From: Leifsonia poae
GTDB taxonomy: Bacteria; Actinomycetota; Actinomycetes; Actinomycetales; Microbacteriaceae
Length of the DNA: 64,000 nucleotides
NCBI RefSeq assembly: GCF_027921845.1
Contig: NZ_BSEN01000010.1
Coordinates: 67,834-131,833 of the forward strand
Direction: 5' to 3'
Within the stretch, counting starts at the first letter, position 1, and each line of letters begins with the position of its first letter. The notes under the pieces were generated by a model that did not search any database, was not told the DNA's origin, and saw nothing but the letters and a program-made list of their open reading frames with translations. Both the position numbers and the translations under genes were made by a program. Shown in pieces: positions 17,690 through 25,739 of the stretch.

Positions 17690-18309
17690 GCCTGCGGCAC
17701 CTTCTCGGGGGCGCGTGGCGCTCGCTCGAGCCACACGGTCTCGACCAGACCGGCCTCCGCCAGCAGCATCCGGATGCGCGCCGGCGACTGACGGTACGCG
17801 TCCAGCGCGATGTCGTGCCCGTACGCCTTCGTCAGGTGCACGACGTCGTCACCCACCTGGAAGGCGAGCAGCAGGAGGCCGCCCGGGCGGAGCACGCGGG
17901 CGAACTCGGCGAACAGCTCGCCCTGACGCTCGGGCGGTGTGTGGATGACCGAGTACCAGGCGACGGCGCCGGCGAGCTCGTCGCCGCCGAGCGGAAGCGC
18001 CGCCATGCTGCCGACCTCGAAGCGCAGACCAGGGTGGCTGCTGCGCGCCACGTCGATCATGCCGGGCGACAGGTCGATCCCGAAGGCATCGAGCCCCAGC
18101 TCGACGAGCTGCGCGGTGACGCGGCCGGGGCCGCAGCCCAGATCGGCGACAGCGCCTCCACCGGCGGCCAGCACCTCTTCGGCGAACGCCGAGAGCATCG
18201 CCCGGTCCAGGGGCTTGCTCGCGAGCTCGTCGCGCAGGAGCGCGGCGTAGTCGGACGCCACAGTGTCGTAGGCGAGACGGGTGGCGGCGACATCGGCGTG
18301 CTCGGACAT
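17662..18309 (-). CDS. Class I SAM-dependent methyltransferase
   Basis: This 215-residue protein has the Rossmann-type methyltransferase motif [16 protein letters not shown], motif II-like [14 protein letters not shown], and a post-I acidic position that would bind the ribose of [30 protein letters not shown] is the usual motif III region. The methyl acceptor is unknown. The ATG at 18309 is preceded at 7 nt by TAGGCT and no ribosome site, indicating a leaderless mRNA; an upstream in-frame start would run through the hairpin at 18348. The 3' end overlaps the convergent permease gene by 28 bp, so neither gene has room for a terminator. Confidence 0.88.
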   Translation of the reverse strand: MSEHADVAATRLAYDTVASDYAALLRDELASKPLDRAMLSAFAEEVLAAGGGAVADLGCGPGRVTAQLVELGLDAFGIDLSPGMIDVARSSHPGLRFEVGSMAALPLGGDELAGAVAWYSVIHTPPERQGELFAEFARVLRPGGLLLLAFQVGDDVVHLTKAYGHDIALDAYRQSPARIRMLLAEAGLVETVWLERAPRAPEKVPQAYVLAALPE

Positions 18310-18316
18310 GTGACCG

Positions 18317-18322
18317 AGCCTA
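18317..18322 (-). promoter_or_regulatory. Predicted -10 element of leaderless methyltransferase gene
   Basis: TAGGCT on the minus strand ends 7 nt before the ATG of the methyltransferase gene. Confidence 0.45.
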
Positions 18323-18347
18323 GAGGCGGGGGGCGACAGAACGCACG

Positions 18348-18376
18348 AGTGCCCCCGGTTACCGGCCGGGGGCACT
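18348..18376 (-). terminator. Terminator hairpin between small ORF and methyltransferase gene
   Basis: AGTGCCCCCGG and CCGGGGGCACT form an 11-bp perfect stem with a 7-nt loop. Read on the minus strand it lies 17 nt after the stop of the small ORF at 18393, and ahead of the methyltransferase promoter, so it should separate the two units. Confidence 0.7.
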
Positions 18377-18392
18377 GTCGTGAGGATGGAGG

Positions 18393-18536
18393 CTACCGCA
18401 GGTTCGGCCCGAAGTGGGCGACGCTGCGGTAGAGATCCGGCGGGTGCGCGGCGCGCGCCCTGGCCTCACCGGAGAAGACGGCGACAGCGAGCTGTCGCCA
18501 GTATGCGGCGTAGTCACGCCAGTGATGGGTATTCAT
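18393..18536 (-). CDS. Small hypothetical protein (47 aa)
   Basis: The ORF runs from an ATG with GAAAG about 8 nt upstream to a stop 17 nt ahead of a strong terminator hairpin. It encodes MNTHHWRDYAAYWR at the N-terminus, then a short hydrophobic stretch and a basic tail. It is aromatic-rich (three Tyr, two Trp in 47 residues). I do not recognise a family. The clean promoter-ORF-terminator layout makes it a plausible expressed small protein; an untranslated RNA with an incidental ORF is the alternative. Confidence 0.45.
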   Translation of the reverse strand: MNTHHWRDYAAYWRQLAVAVFSGEARARAAHPPDLYRSVAHFGPNLR

Positions 18537-18681
18537 CGTGGTTCTTTCTGGATGTGCGTCCTTGCACACCGGCTGCACGCGAGTGATGACTCGCACGCAG
18601 GCGCGATCGGACGCGGGATGACCGCCCACCGGTCGGTGGACGGAGTCGGGCATCCGCGTCGTCGACGTCTCTTAACGCACA

Positions 18682-18715
18682 GAGGGCGTCGCCCCGTTGC
18701 GGGGGCGACGCCCTC
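18682..18715 (-). terminator. Terminator hairpin downstream of rplL
   Basis: GAGGGCGTCGCCCC and GGGGCGACGCCCTC form a perfect 14-bp stem around a 6-nt loop, about 95 nt after the rplL stop on the minus strand. No long T-run follows. Confidence 0.75.
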
Positions 18716-18809
18716 ACAACGCGGAATGCTTCGGTTAGGAAGGAGTCCGCGTCGCGCTATGCGTCAGGCGATGTCACCTGCGGCAGAAAGAGCCCCGATG
18801 GGGCACTGA

Positions 18810-19199
18810 CTACTTGAGGGTGACGGTGGCGCCAGCCTCTTCGAGCTGAGCCTTCGCCTTCTCGGCGGTCTCCTTGTTGGCGCCCTCGAGCACGTTGCTC
18901 GGTGCACCGTCAACGAGGGCCTTGGCCTCACCGAGGCCGAGGCTGGTGAGGGCACGCACCTCCTTGATGACCTGGATCTTCTTCTCACCGGCCGACTCGA
19001 GGACGACGTCGAAGGAATCCTTCTCCTCGACCTCTTCGGCAGCGGCGCCAGCGCCACCGGCAGCCGGGGCGGCAACGGCGACGGGGGCGGCGGCGGTGAC
19101 CTCGAAGGTCTCCTCGAACTTCTTCACGAACTCGCTCAGCTCGATGAGCGTGAGCTCCTTGAACGCGTCGAGCAGCTCGTCAGTCGACAGCTTTGCCAT
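18810..19199 (-). CDS. rplL: 50S ribosomal protein L7/L12
   Basis: This 129-residue protein has the full L7/L12 layout. The N-terminal dimerisation helices are [21 protein letters not shown], then comes an Ala/Gly/Pro-rich flexible hinge (about residues 35-57) and a globular C-terminal domain containing [22 protein letters not shown] that contacts elongation factors. Multiple dimers bind the L10 C-terminus on the ribosomal stalk. The gene follows rplJ by 59 nt on the minus strand and ends in a terminator. A GAGAAAAT ribosome site precedes the ATG. Codon use is very biased, as expected for high expression. Confidence 0.98.
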   Translation of the reverse strand: MAKLSTDELLDAFKELTLIELSEFVKKFEETFEVTAAAPVAVAAPAAGGAGAAAEEVEEKDSFDVVLESAGEKKIQVIKEVRALTSLGLGEAKALVDGAPSNVLEGANKETAEKAKAQLEEAGATVTLK

Positions 19200-19258
19200 G
19201 ATTTTCTCCTTAGTGTTTTCGTGTACTCAACCGCGTGGCAGTCATCCCGGGGGATGGA

Positions 19259-19774
19259 CTACGCAGCGGACTCCTGCTTCTCACGCAGCGCGTCGACCGT
19301 GCGAACGGCCTGCGACAGCGGTGCGTTGAACAGATATGCGGCTCCGAACAGCGAGGCCTTGAAGGCACCGGCGAGCTTCGCCAGCAGAACTTCACGAGAC
19401 TCGAGGTCGGCGAGCTTGCCTACCTCTTCTGCGGTCAGCGGGTTACCGTCGAAGTAACCACCCTTGACCACCAGGAGAGGGTTTGCCTTGGTGAAGTCAC
19501 GCAGCGACTTCGCGACGGCGACGGGGTCGCCGCTCACGAATGCGATCGCGGACGGGCCGACGAGCTCGTCATCGAACGACGAGATCCCCGCGTTGTTCGC
19601 GGCGATCTTGGTCAGCGTGTTCTTCACCACGGCGTACGTAGCGTGCTCACTGATCGAAGTGCGCAGCTGCTTGAGCTGAGCGACAGTGAGACCGCGGTAC
19701 TCGGTCAGCAGAACGGCCGTCGAGGTCTTGAAGAGATCTTCAAGCTCGGCAACCGTGGCTTCCTTGTTCGCCAT
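19259..19774 (-). CDS. rplJ: 50S ribosomal protein L10
   Basis: This 171-residue protein is the stalk base protein. [28 protein letters not shown] is the conserved N-terminus, then [22 protein letters not shown], and a C-terminal helix that binds L12 dimers. GAGGAG lies 8 nt before the ATG. In characterised bacteria L10 or the L10-L12 complex binds its own mRNA leader and regulates the operon, and a terminator-like hairpin is present in this leader. The gene is separated from rplA by about 21 kb, although both are on the same strand. Confidence 0.98.
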   Translation of the reverse strand: MANKEATVAELEDLFKTSTAVLLTEYRGLTVAQLKQLRTSISEHATYAVVKNTLTKIAANNAGISSFDDELVGPSAIAFVSGDPVAVAKSLRDFTKANPLLVVKGGYFDGNPLTAEEVGKLADLESREVLLAKLAGAFKASLFGAAYLFNAPLSQAVRTVDALREKQESAA

Positions 19775-19839
19775 GGCCTACTCCTCTATGTTTGCGTCGC
19801 ACACCGCGGAGGCGATGTGCGCCTCGACCACCGGGCAAG

Positions 19840-19870
19840 AAAAAAGCTCCGGCGCAAGGGCACGGAGCTG
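19840..19870 (-). promoter_or_regulatory. Attenuator-like hairpin with T-run in the rplJL leader
   Basis: On the minus strand AGCTCCG and CGGAGCT flank an 11-nt loop and are followed by six T residues (complement of 19840-19845). This has the form of an intrinsic terminator located 66-100 nt upstream of rplJ. It may be the attenuator of an L10-type leader, or the terminator of the upstream unit. The position inside the leader favours attenuation. Confidence 0.65.
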
Positions 19871-19985
19871 GCGACGCAGACAGGGCCTGCGAGACTTACT
19901 TCATACACCTGCGCGGGCCCCCACGTGAGTGGAACTTCGATCGTGCACTTGCGCGCACGACGACCAGCGGTCTTTGGCTCCGTAC

Positions 19986-20015
19986 AGACTACGGGATGCC
20001 CGCGCCCTCGCGCAA
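19986..20015 (-). promoter_or_regulatory. Possible promoter of rplJL
   Basis: On the minus strand TTGCGC (20010-20015), an 18-bp spacer and TAGTCT (19986-19991) lie upstream of the leader hairpin. The match to sigma70 consensus is moderate. Confidence 0.35.
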
Positions 20016-20030
20016 ATCCCGGCGGCCGCG

Positions 20031-20807
20031 TCAGCGGTGCGCGGCCAGGAAGGCGGCGATGTCGCCGGCGAAGTGCGGATGGAGCGGGATGCCGCCGTGC
20101 GCGCGGTCGCGGTAGACGATGTGCGTCGCGCGCGGCAGCCGCCTGGCCGTCTCGCGGCCCAGGTCGGCCGGATAGAAAATGTCGCGGCCGCCCGAGATCA
20201 CGAGGGTCGGAGCGGCGACGCGACCGAGTCGGCCGAAGACGTCGTACTCGTCTTCGGCTCGGACCAGCGCGACGAGGCTCTCGGCGTCCTCGGGCGCGAG
20301 CGCCAGCCGAGCGACCATCCGGATCACGGGATCGAGGTGGCTCGAGTTCATCGTGGCGCTCGCGAGTTCCGCCGTGGCCCGACGATCCCCCGCCTCGAGG
20401 AGCGCCGCATACCGACGCTGCACGGCTCGGCCCCGCCCGCTCAGCCGCGCCGCGCCGGCGGCGACGACCAGCGTCGACACCAACTCCGGATGATCGACCG
20501 CGAGCTGCAGGGCGACGCTCGCGCCCGTCGACAGGCCCATCACCGCGACGGGCCCGTCGAAGCGGCGCCGGATGTGCCGGGCGTAGACCTCGGCGACCTC
20601 CGCCATGTCGAACGAGAACGGAAGGTAGGCGGGCCGGCCGACCGCTTCGACCCGCATGACGCGAGCGGGACCGCGAACGATCACCCGCTCGATCAGCAGA
20701 TCGGCGCCGCGCGGATTGGCGACCTCGGCGGGAAGCGCCCTGATGAAGAGCAGCGGCGGCGAATCCACGCGCCCGTACGACGCGGTCGCGAGGATGTCCG
20801 GGATCAC
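20031..20807 (-). CDS. Alpha/beta hydrolase
   Basis: This 258-residue protein has the nucleophile elbow GLSTGAS near residue 94, an acidic residue in ISGGRDIFYPAD and a histidine near the end in DRAHGGIPLHPHF. This forms a plausible Ser-Asp-His triad. The substrate is unknown. It starts at GTG, overlapping the upstream histidine kinase stop as GTGA, so it is translated from the same mRNA as the two-component system. It is therefore likely part of the same stress or export response. No signal peptide is visible. Confidence 0.83.
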   Translation of the reverse strand: MIPDILATASYGRVDSPPLLFIRALPAEVANPRGADLLIERVIVRGPARVMRVEAVGRPAYLPFSFDMAEVAEVYARHIRRRFDGPVAVMGLSTGASVALQLAVDHPELVSTLVVAAGAARLSGRGRAVQRRYAALLEAGDRRATAELASATMNSSHLDPVIRMVARLALAPEDAESLVALVRAEDEYDVFGRLGRVAAPTLVISGGRDIFYPADLGRETARRLPRATHIVYRDRAHGGIPLHPHFAGDIAAFLAAHR

Positions 20808-22498
20808 GGCAGGCGGTCGCCCGTCGTCTCCGGCTCCATCGACTCAGGAGCCTCCGCGTCCGCTGCATCCGCAGCGGTCGCGGCATCCGCGGCATCCGCG
20901 GCATCCGCAGCAGTCGCGGCATCCGCGTCGGTCGCGGCATCCGTGGCTTTCGGCGCCGGGGCGGGGCCGTCGATCGGCAGCGACACGGTGAACACCGTCT
21001 CTCCCGGCTCGCTCACCACCGAGACCTCGCCGCCGTGCGCCTCGACGACGGCGTGCACGATCGCGAGGCCGAGACCCGTCGATCCTGTGGCACGGTTGCG
21101 CGAGCCGTCCCCGCGGGCGAACCGCTCGAAGAGCGTCGCCTGCAGGTCTTCCGGGATCCCCGGACCGTTGTCGGTCACCGTGATCAGCGCGCGTCCGGCG
21201 TCGCGGTCCTCGGCGAGCGCGGCGACGACGCGGGTGCCCTCCGGGGTGTGGACGCGGGCGTTCGCCAGCAGATTGACGACGACCTGCTGCAACCGTGCAC
21301 GGTCTCCGATGATCTCCACGGGCTCGTCGGGCAGCGAGATCGACCAGTTGTGGTCGGGACCGGCCGCGTGGGCGTCGCCGAGCGCGTCGATCAGGAGCAT
21401 CGACAGGTCGACGGGATCCCGGTCGAGCTCGCGGCCCTCGTCGAGCCGCGCAAGCAGCAGCAGATCCTCGACCAGCGATGTCATGCGCGTCGCCTCGGAC
21501 TCGATGCGCCCGAGCGAGCGGGTCACGTCGGTCGGCAGCTCGTGCGGGGAGCGGCGGGTGAGCTCGGCGTATCCACGAATCGACGCGAGCGGCGTGCGCA
21601 GTTCGTGGCTGGCGTCCGCCACGAACTGGCGGACCTTCTGCTCGCTCGCCTGGCGGGCGGTGAGGGCGGAGGCGACGTGGCCGAGCATCCGGTTCAGTGC
21701 GGAGCCGACCTTGCCGACCTCGGTGTGGGGGTCGGTGTCGGCCTCGGGCACGCGCACCGAGAGCGCGACGTCGCCGCGGTCGAGCGGCATCTCGGCGACC
21801 GCCTGCGCGGTGGCGGTGACGCGGTCGAGCGGACGCATCGCCAGTCGCACGATGAAGCTGGCCAGGAGGAACGCGAAGATCAGCCCGGCGAGGGTGACGA
21901 GCGCGATCACCAGCGTCAGCTGGCTGACCGTGGCGTTCACCTCGCTGAGCGGCAGCCCGATGATCACCGAGTCGCCGTTGGTGAGCTCGGCGGCGGCCAC
22001 GCGGTAGTCGCCGAGCGTCGAACCCAGATTGACCGTGCGCGGCTGGCGATCGGCCGGGATCGTGAGCAGGTCGTGGGTCACGATCGGGACGACCTGCGGG
22101 GCGGCCGGGGTGGACGGCGCGGTCGTCGGGCGGTCGCGCAGGATGACCGGGTACAGCAGCATCTGGCCGCTGCGCACCACGCCGAAGGTCCCGACCGGCT
22201 GGCCGGGGGTGTTCACGATGCGCACCACGTCGGGCCCGGTCGGCGAGTCGCCGTAGACCTGGTCGGCCGCGTGCTGGCCGCGATCGACGGCGCTGGTGAG
22301 CTGCCCGTCGAGGCGGTCCATCAGGTACCCCTGCAGAGCGAAGACGCTCACCGTGCCGATCGCGGCGCCCAGCACAGCGAGCATCGCGACCACGACGAGC
22401 ACGACCCGGCTGCGCAGCGTCCACGACCGGAAACGGCGGAGCCGTTCGAATCGCGCGCGCATCGAGGTGCCGCCGTTCGACGGGACGGCACTCGTCAC
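20804..22498 (-). CDS. Two-component sensor histidine kinase (MprB/CseC-like) with Ala/Asp-repeat tail
   Basis: This 564-residue kinase has a first transmembrane helix (VVLVVVAMLAVLGAAIGTVSV), an extracytoplasmic domain of about 130 residues, a second helix (LVIALVTLAGLIFAFLL) and a HAMP linker. The HisKA box is FVADASHELRTPLASIRGY with the phospho-acceptor His. The ATPase domain has N-box VVVNLLANARVHTPEG and G-boxes DNGPGIPEDL and GSTGLGLAI. The start is the GTG overlapping the regulator's stop by 4 bp; an in-frame ATG 12 codons later is an alternative. The last 55 residues contain a near-perfect Ala/Asp repeat tract. It likely senses an envelope signal and activates the adjacent OmpR-type regulator. 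Confidence 0.9.
   Translation of the reverse strand: MTSAVPSNGGTSMRARFERLRRFRSWTLRSRVVLVVVAMLAVLGAAIGTVSVFALQGYLMDRLDGQLTSAVDRGQHAADQVYGDSPTGPDVVRIVNTPGQPVGTFGVVRSGQMLLYPVILRDRPTTAPSTPAAPQVVPIVTHDLLTIPADRQPRTVNLGSTLGDYRVAAAELTNGDSVIIGLPLSEVNATVSQLTLVIALVTLAGLIFAFLLASFIVRLAMRPLDRVTATAQAVAEMPLDRGDVALSVRVPEADTDPHTEVGKVGSALNRMLGHVASALTARQASEQKVRQFVADASHELRTPLASIRGYAELTRRSPHELPTDVTRSLGRIESEATRMTSLVEDLLLLARLDEGRELDRDPVDLSMLLIDALGDAHAAGPDHNWSISLPDEPVEIIGDRARLQQVVVNLLANARVHTPEGTRVVAALAEDRDAGRALITVTDNGPGIPEDLQATLFERFARGDGSRNRATGSTGLGLAIVHAVVEAHGGEVSVVSEPGETVFTVSLPIDGPAPAPKATDAATDADAATAADAADAADAATAADAADAEAPESMEPETTGDRLP
20855..20945 (-). repeat. Short tandem repeats encoding Ala/Asp tail of histidine kinase
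   Basis: About ten imperfect copies of a GCATCCGCG-type 9-mer (for example GGCATCCGCGGCATCCGCGG) lie in tandem. On the coding strand they give alternating A-D-A and A-T-A units. Copies differ by single bases, suggesting expansion by slippage. Confidence 0.8.
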
Positions 22499-23253
22499 GT
22501 CGCCGCCTTGACCATGTACCCGGCTCCGCGCACGGTGTGGATCATCGGCGTACGACCGGAGTCGATCTTCTTGCGCAGGTAGGAGATGTACAGCTCCACG
22601 ACGCTCGACGAGCCGCCGAAGTCGTAGCTCCACACCCGGTCGAGGATCTGCGTCTTGCTCAGCACGCGACGCGGGTTGCGCATCAGGAAGCGCAGCAGCT
22701 CGAACTCGGTGGCGGTGAGCTGGATGGGATCGCCGTCGCGGTGCACCTCGTAGCTGTCCTCGTCGAGCACGAGGTCGCCGACGATGAGCACGGGATCGTT
22801 CTGGTCGGCGACGGCGGCGCGCGACCGGCGCAGCAGTCCGCGGAGGCGTGCGACCAGCTCCTCGAGGCTGAACGGCTTGGTGACGTAGTCGTCGCCCCCG
22901 GCGGTCAGCCCGGCGATGCGGTCGTCGAGCGAGTCCTTGGCCGTGAGGAAGAGCACGGGCGCCTCGTTGCCGTCCGCGCGCATCCGGGACAGCACCTGCA
23001 GGCCGTCGATGTCGGGGAGCATGATGTCCAGAACGACCACGTCCGGCTTGAACTCGCGCGAGATGGCGAGAGCCTGCTGTCCGTTCGACGCGGTCTTCAC
23101 CTCCCAGTCCTCGTAGTGCAGGGCCATCGACAACAGGTCGGTGAGGGTGGCCTCGTCGTCGACGACGAGCACGCGGATGGAGCTGCCATCCGCCCGCCGG
23201 AGGAGGCTTCGGGTCTGGCTGGGGGCGGCGCCGGTGGCAGCGCGGGAGTTCAT
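22495..23253 (-). CDS. OmpR/PhoB-family response regulator
   Basis: This 252-residue regulator has a receiver domain with VLVVDDEATLTDL acidic residues, phospho-acceptor D76 in VVVLDIMLPDIDG and the K of VTKPF. The C-terminal OmpR winged helix has VLSKTQILDRVWSYDFGG and VELYISYLRKKID. I start at ATG 23253, which has AAAGGTG 5 nt upstream; a longer ORF reaches 23289. It is co-transcribed with the kinase and hydrolase and is divergent from a MacB-type ABC pair. This arrangement usually means the regulator controls the exporter. Direct TGTGAA repeats in the intergenic region are candidate binding sites. Confidence 0.9.
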   Translation of the reverse strand: MNSRAATGAAPSQTRSLLRRADGSSIRVLVVDDEATLTDLLSMALHYEDWEVKTASNGQQALAISREFKPDVVVLDIMLPDIDGLQVLSRMRADGNEAPVLFLTAKDSLDDRIAGLTAGGDDYVTKPFSLEELVARLRGLLRRSRAAVADQNDPVLIVGDLVLDEDSYEVHRDGDPIQLTATEFELLRFLMRNPRRVLSKTQILDRVWSYDFGGSSSVVELYISYLRKKIDSGRTPMIHTVRGAGYMVKAAT

Positions 23254-23292
23254 GGTCACCTTTCCCATTATCGCGAGCGGTCTCCGCACGCA

Positions 23293-23321
23293 CTATGAGC
23301 AACCTATGTGAAGTCTGTGAA
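23293..23321. promoter_or_regulatory. Direct-repeat candidate site for the OmpR-type regulator
   Basis: TGTGAA occurs at 23307 and 23316, nine bases apart, and CTATG occurs at 23293 and 23304. Closely spaced direct repeats are typical binding sites of OmpR-family dimers. They lie between the regulator gene and the divergent ABC genes. Confidence 0.4.
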
Positions 23322-23430
23322 CCCGGTCCGCACCGGCACAGCGAAACCATAGCTTCGGCACAGTGCGCCCATAACGCCTGTGCTTAACGTCGCCCCGAAC
23401 CCTTCGAATCCGAGAGAAAACGGAAGCCAC

Positions 23431-25017
23431 ATGTTCGGGACTTACCTGCGGCGCGAGCTCGTCAACCGCCGCAAACAGACGATCATCATCGCGGTGGGCA
23501 TGGCCCTCGCGATCGCGCTCGTCATCATCGTCAATTCGGTCTCGGCCGGCGTGAAGCAGGCTCAGGCCAGCGTTCTGGAGTCGGTCTACGGGGTGGGCAC
23601 CGACATCACGGTCACCGAACCCGCCACCGCGCAGGCGGCGACCGCGCAGCAGGGGCAGGGCGGCGGACCGCGCTTCGACTTCGGCGCCAACGCCGGCAGC
23701 GACACAGGCACCTCACGCAAGGTCGACACCTCGCGCCTCGAGGCCGCCCGCGGGGCGACCACGATGGCGGACACCACGCTGGCGACCGTGCAGAAGGTCG
23801 ACAACGTCAAGTCGGCCGCCGCTGTTCTCTCGCTCACCAACACCAGCTTCAGCGGAACCCTCCCGAACTTCCAGCAGCTCCGCGAGCAGCGCCAGGCCGC
23901 AGGAGGCGCGGGCGGCACCGAGACCCAGCCGACCGCTCCCCCGACCGGCGGCGCCGACGGAGCCGGCGGCAGCTCGTTCACCGTCGACTCGTTCTCGGCG
24001 CTCGGGCTCGACCCGGCCGGCAAGGCGGTCGGCCCCCTCGCCTCCGTCACCCTGACCGGCGGCCGCACCTTCACCTCGGCAGACGCGGGCAAGGATGTCG
24101 TCGTCCTCGACGCCGCCTACGCCAAGACCGCGAGCAAGGCCGTCGGAGACACCGTCACCATCGGAGGCACGGCGTTCAAGGTCATCGGTATCGTGGCCGC
24201 GACCGGCAGCGACTCCACCACGGCGGCCAACACGTACATCCCCCTGGATGTCGCGCAGAAGCTCTCCGGTGAGACCAGCAAGGTCACCTCGGTGTACGTC
24301 ACGGCCGCCTCGGCCAGCGACATCGACCAGATCAAGACCGACCTGACCAAGGCTCTCCCGAAGGCCACCGTGAGCACCCAGGCCGACCTGGCCTCGAGCG
24401 TCTCCGGATCGCTCGGCACGGCGGGTGAGCTCATCGCGAACCTCGGCACCTGGCTCTCGATCATCGTGCTCGCAGCGGCGTTCCTCATCGCCATCCTCTT
24501 CACCATCTCCGGCGTCACCCGGCGCACCCGCGAGTTCGGAACCCTCAAGGCGATCGGCTGGAGCAACGGCCGCATCACCGGGCAGGTGGCCGGCGAGTCC
24601 GTGGTGCAGGGCGTCATCGGCGGCGTGATCGGAATCGCCGTCGGCCTCCTCGGCGTGCTGATCATCAACCTGGTCGCGCCCACCCTCTCCGGCGGCATCG
24701 GCAACGGCTTCGCCACCGCCGCCGGAGGCACCGGCCGCGCCGCAACCGGCGCCGGCACGGGAACCGGCACCGGCGGCGCGGAGGGCGCCGCCGGTGGCGG
24801 ATTCGGCGGAGGCGGTTTCGGCGGAGGCGCCTTCCAGGGCGCGAGGACCGCGGCGACCCAGGCCACGACGGACATCGCACTCCACGCCCCGGTCACCCTC
24901 TGGATCATCCTGATCGCCGTCGGCCTCGCCGTTCTCGGCGGTCTGATCGCCGGCGCCATCGGTGGATGGCGCGCATCCCGCCTGCGCCCGGCCGCGGCGC
25001 TCCGCTCGGTCGCCTAG
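23431..25017 (+). CDS. ABC transporter permease, MacB/FtsX type
   Basis: This 528-residue protein has an N-terminal helix after the basic start LRRELVNRRKQTIIIAVG, then a large extracytoplasmic MacB-PCD-like domain (about residues 45-340). Three C-terminal helices form the FtsX module, with the cytoplasmic loop TRRTREFGTLKAIGWSNGRI. It should work with the next ATPase as a mechanotransducing exporter, or in lipoprotein or peptide release, rather than as a classical importer. The loop before the last helix is extremely Gly/Ala-rich (GGGFGGGGFGGGAF), which is unusual. I start at ATG 23431, preceded by CGGAAG; an upstream in-frame ATG has no ribosome site. Confidence 0.88.
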   Translation: MFGTYLRRELVNRRKQTIIIAVGMALAIALVIIVNSVSAGVKQAQASVLESVYGVGTDITVTEPATAQAATAQQGQGGGPRFDFGANAGSDTGTSRKVDTSRLEAARGATTMADTTLATVQKVDNVKSAAAVLSLTNTSFSGTLPNFQQLREQRQAAGGAGGTETQPTAPPTGGADGAGGSSFTVDSFSALGLDPAGKAVGPLASVTLTGGRTFTSADAGKDVVVLDAAYAKTASKAVGDTVTIGGTAFKVIGIVAATGSDSTTAANTYIPLDVAQKLSGETSKVTSVYVTAASASDIDQIKTDLTKALPKATVSTQADLASSVSGSLGTAGELIANLGTWLSIIVLAAAFLIAILFTISGVTRRTREFGTLKAIGWSNGRITGQVAGESVVQGVIGGVIGIAVGLLGVLIINLVAPTLSGGIGNGFATAAGGTGRAATGAGTGTGTGGAEGAAGGGFGGGGFGGGAFQGARTAATQATTDIALHAPVTLWIILIAVGLAVLGGLIAGAIGGWRASRLRPAAALRSVA

Positions 25018-25043
25018 CCGCCTTCGCTTCAAGGAGAAGAGAC

Positions 25044-25715
25044 ATGTACACCCTCACCAACGTCACCAAGACGTACACCCAGTCGAAGCGCACGGTCACG
25101 GCTCTCAACGACGTGACGCTCGAGATCCCGGATGGCCAGCTGGTCGCGATCCAGGGCCCGACGGGCGGCGGCAAGTCCACGCTGCTGCAGATGCTCGGCG
25201 CCCTCGACAGGCCGACCTCCGGCTCCGTTGTGCTCGAGAAGGCGAGCCTCTCCGGCCTCGGCGACGGCAAGCTCACCGCGATCCGGGCCAACGAGATCGG
25301 CTTCGTGTTCCAGGGCTTCAACCTGATCCCCACCCTCACCGCGCAGGAGAACGTGGAGACGGCGCTGGCCCCGCTCAAGGTCGGGGCCGAGGATCGCAAG
25401 CGACGCGCGGCCGAAGCACTCGCCTCGGTCGGTCTCGCCGACCGCGGCAGTCATCTGCCGTCGGAGCTGTCCGGCGGTCAGCAGCAGCGCGTCGCCATCG
25501 CCCGCGCGCTGGTCAAGGACCCCGATGTGCTGCTGGCCGACGAGCCGACGGGGAACCTCGACGAGGAGACCCGCGACGAGATCATGGACCTGCTCGAGGG
25601 CCTGTGGCGCGACCGGGGTCTCACGCTGATCATCGTGACGCACGACTCCGCCGTGGCGCGGCGCGCGCAGCGCCGCCTGCACATCAAGCACGGCCAGGTG
25701 AAGGACGTGGCGTAG
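25044..25715 (+). CDS. ABC transporter ATP-binding protein, MacB/LolD type
   Basis: This 223-residue stand-alone ATPase has Walker A GPTGGGKSTLL, Q-loop FVFQGFNLIPTLTAQENV, signature ELSGGQQQRVAIARALV, Walker B VLLADEPTGNLDEET and H-loop IIVTHD. The NLIPTLTAQENV segment is characteristic of the MacB/LolD/FtsE group. It starts 26 nt after the permease stop with AAGGAGAAG as ribosome site. With the permease it forms a two-gene exporter unit, divergent from the two-component system that probably controls it. Confidence 0.93.
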   Translation: MYTLTNVTKTYTQSKRTVTALNDVTLEIPDGQLVAIQGPTGGGKSTLLQMLGALDRPTSGSVVLEKASLSGLGDGKLTAIRANEIGFVFQGFNLIPTLTAQENVETALAPLKVGAEDRKRRAAEALASVGLADRGSHLPSELSGGQQQRVAIARALVKDPDVLLADEPTGNLDEETRDEIMDLLEGLWRDRGLTLIIVTHDSAVARRAQRRLHIKHGQVKDVA

Positions 25716-25739
25716 CTGCCGACACGGTCCGCGACGAGT

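Noticed and set aside
20855..20945. Short regular repeats as a CRISPR array
   Set aside because: Repeats are contiguous 9-mers inside a coding sequence, with no spacers and no cas genes.
20804..23350. One very long protein joining histidine kinase and upstream region
   Set aside because: The upstream 280 codons run out of frame through the response-regulator gene. The GTGA overlap marks the true kinase start.
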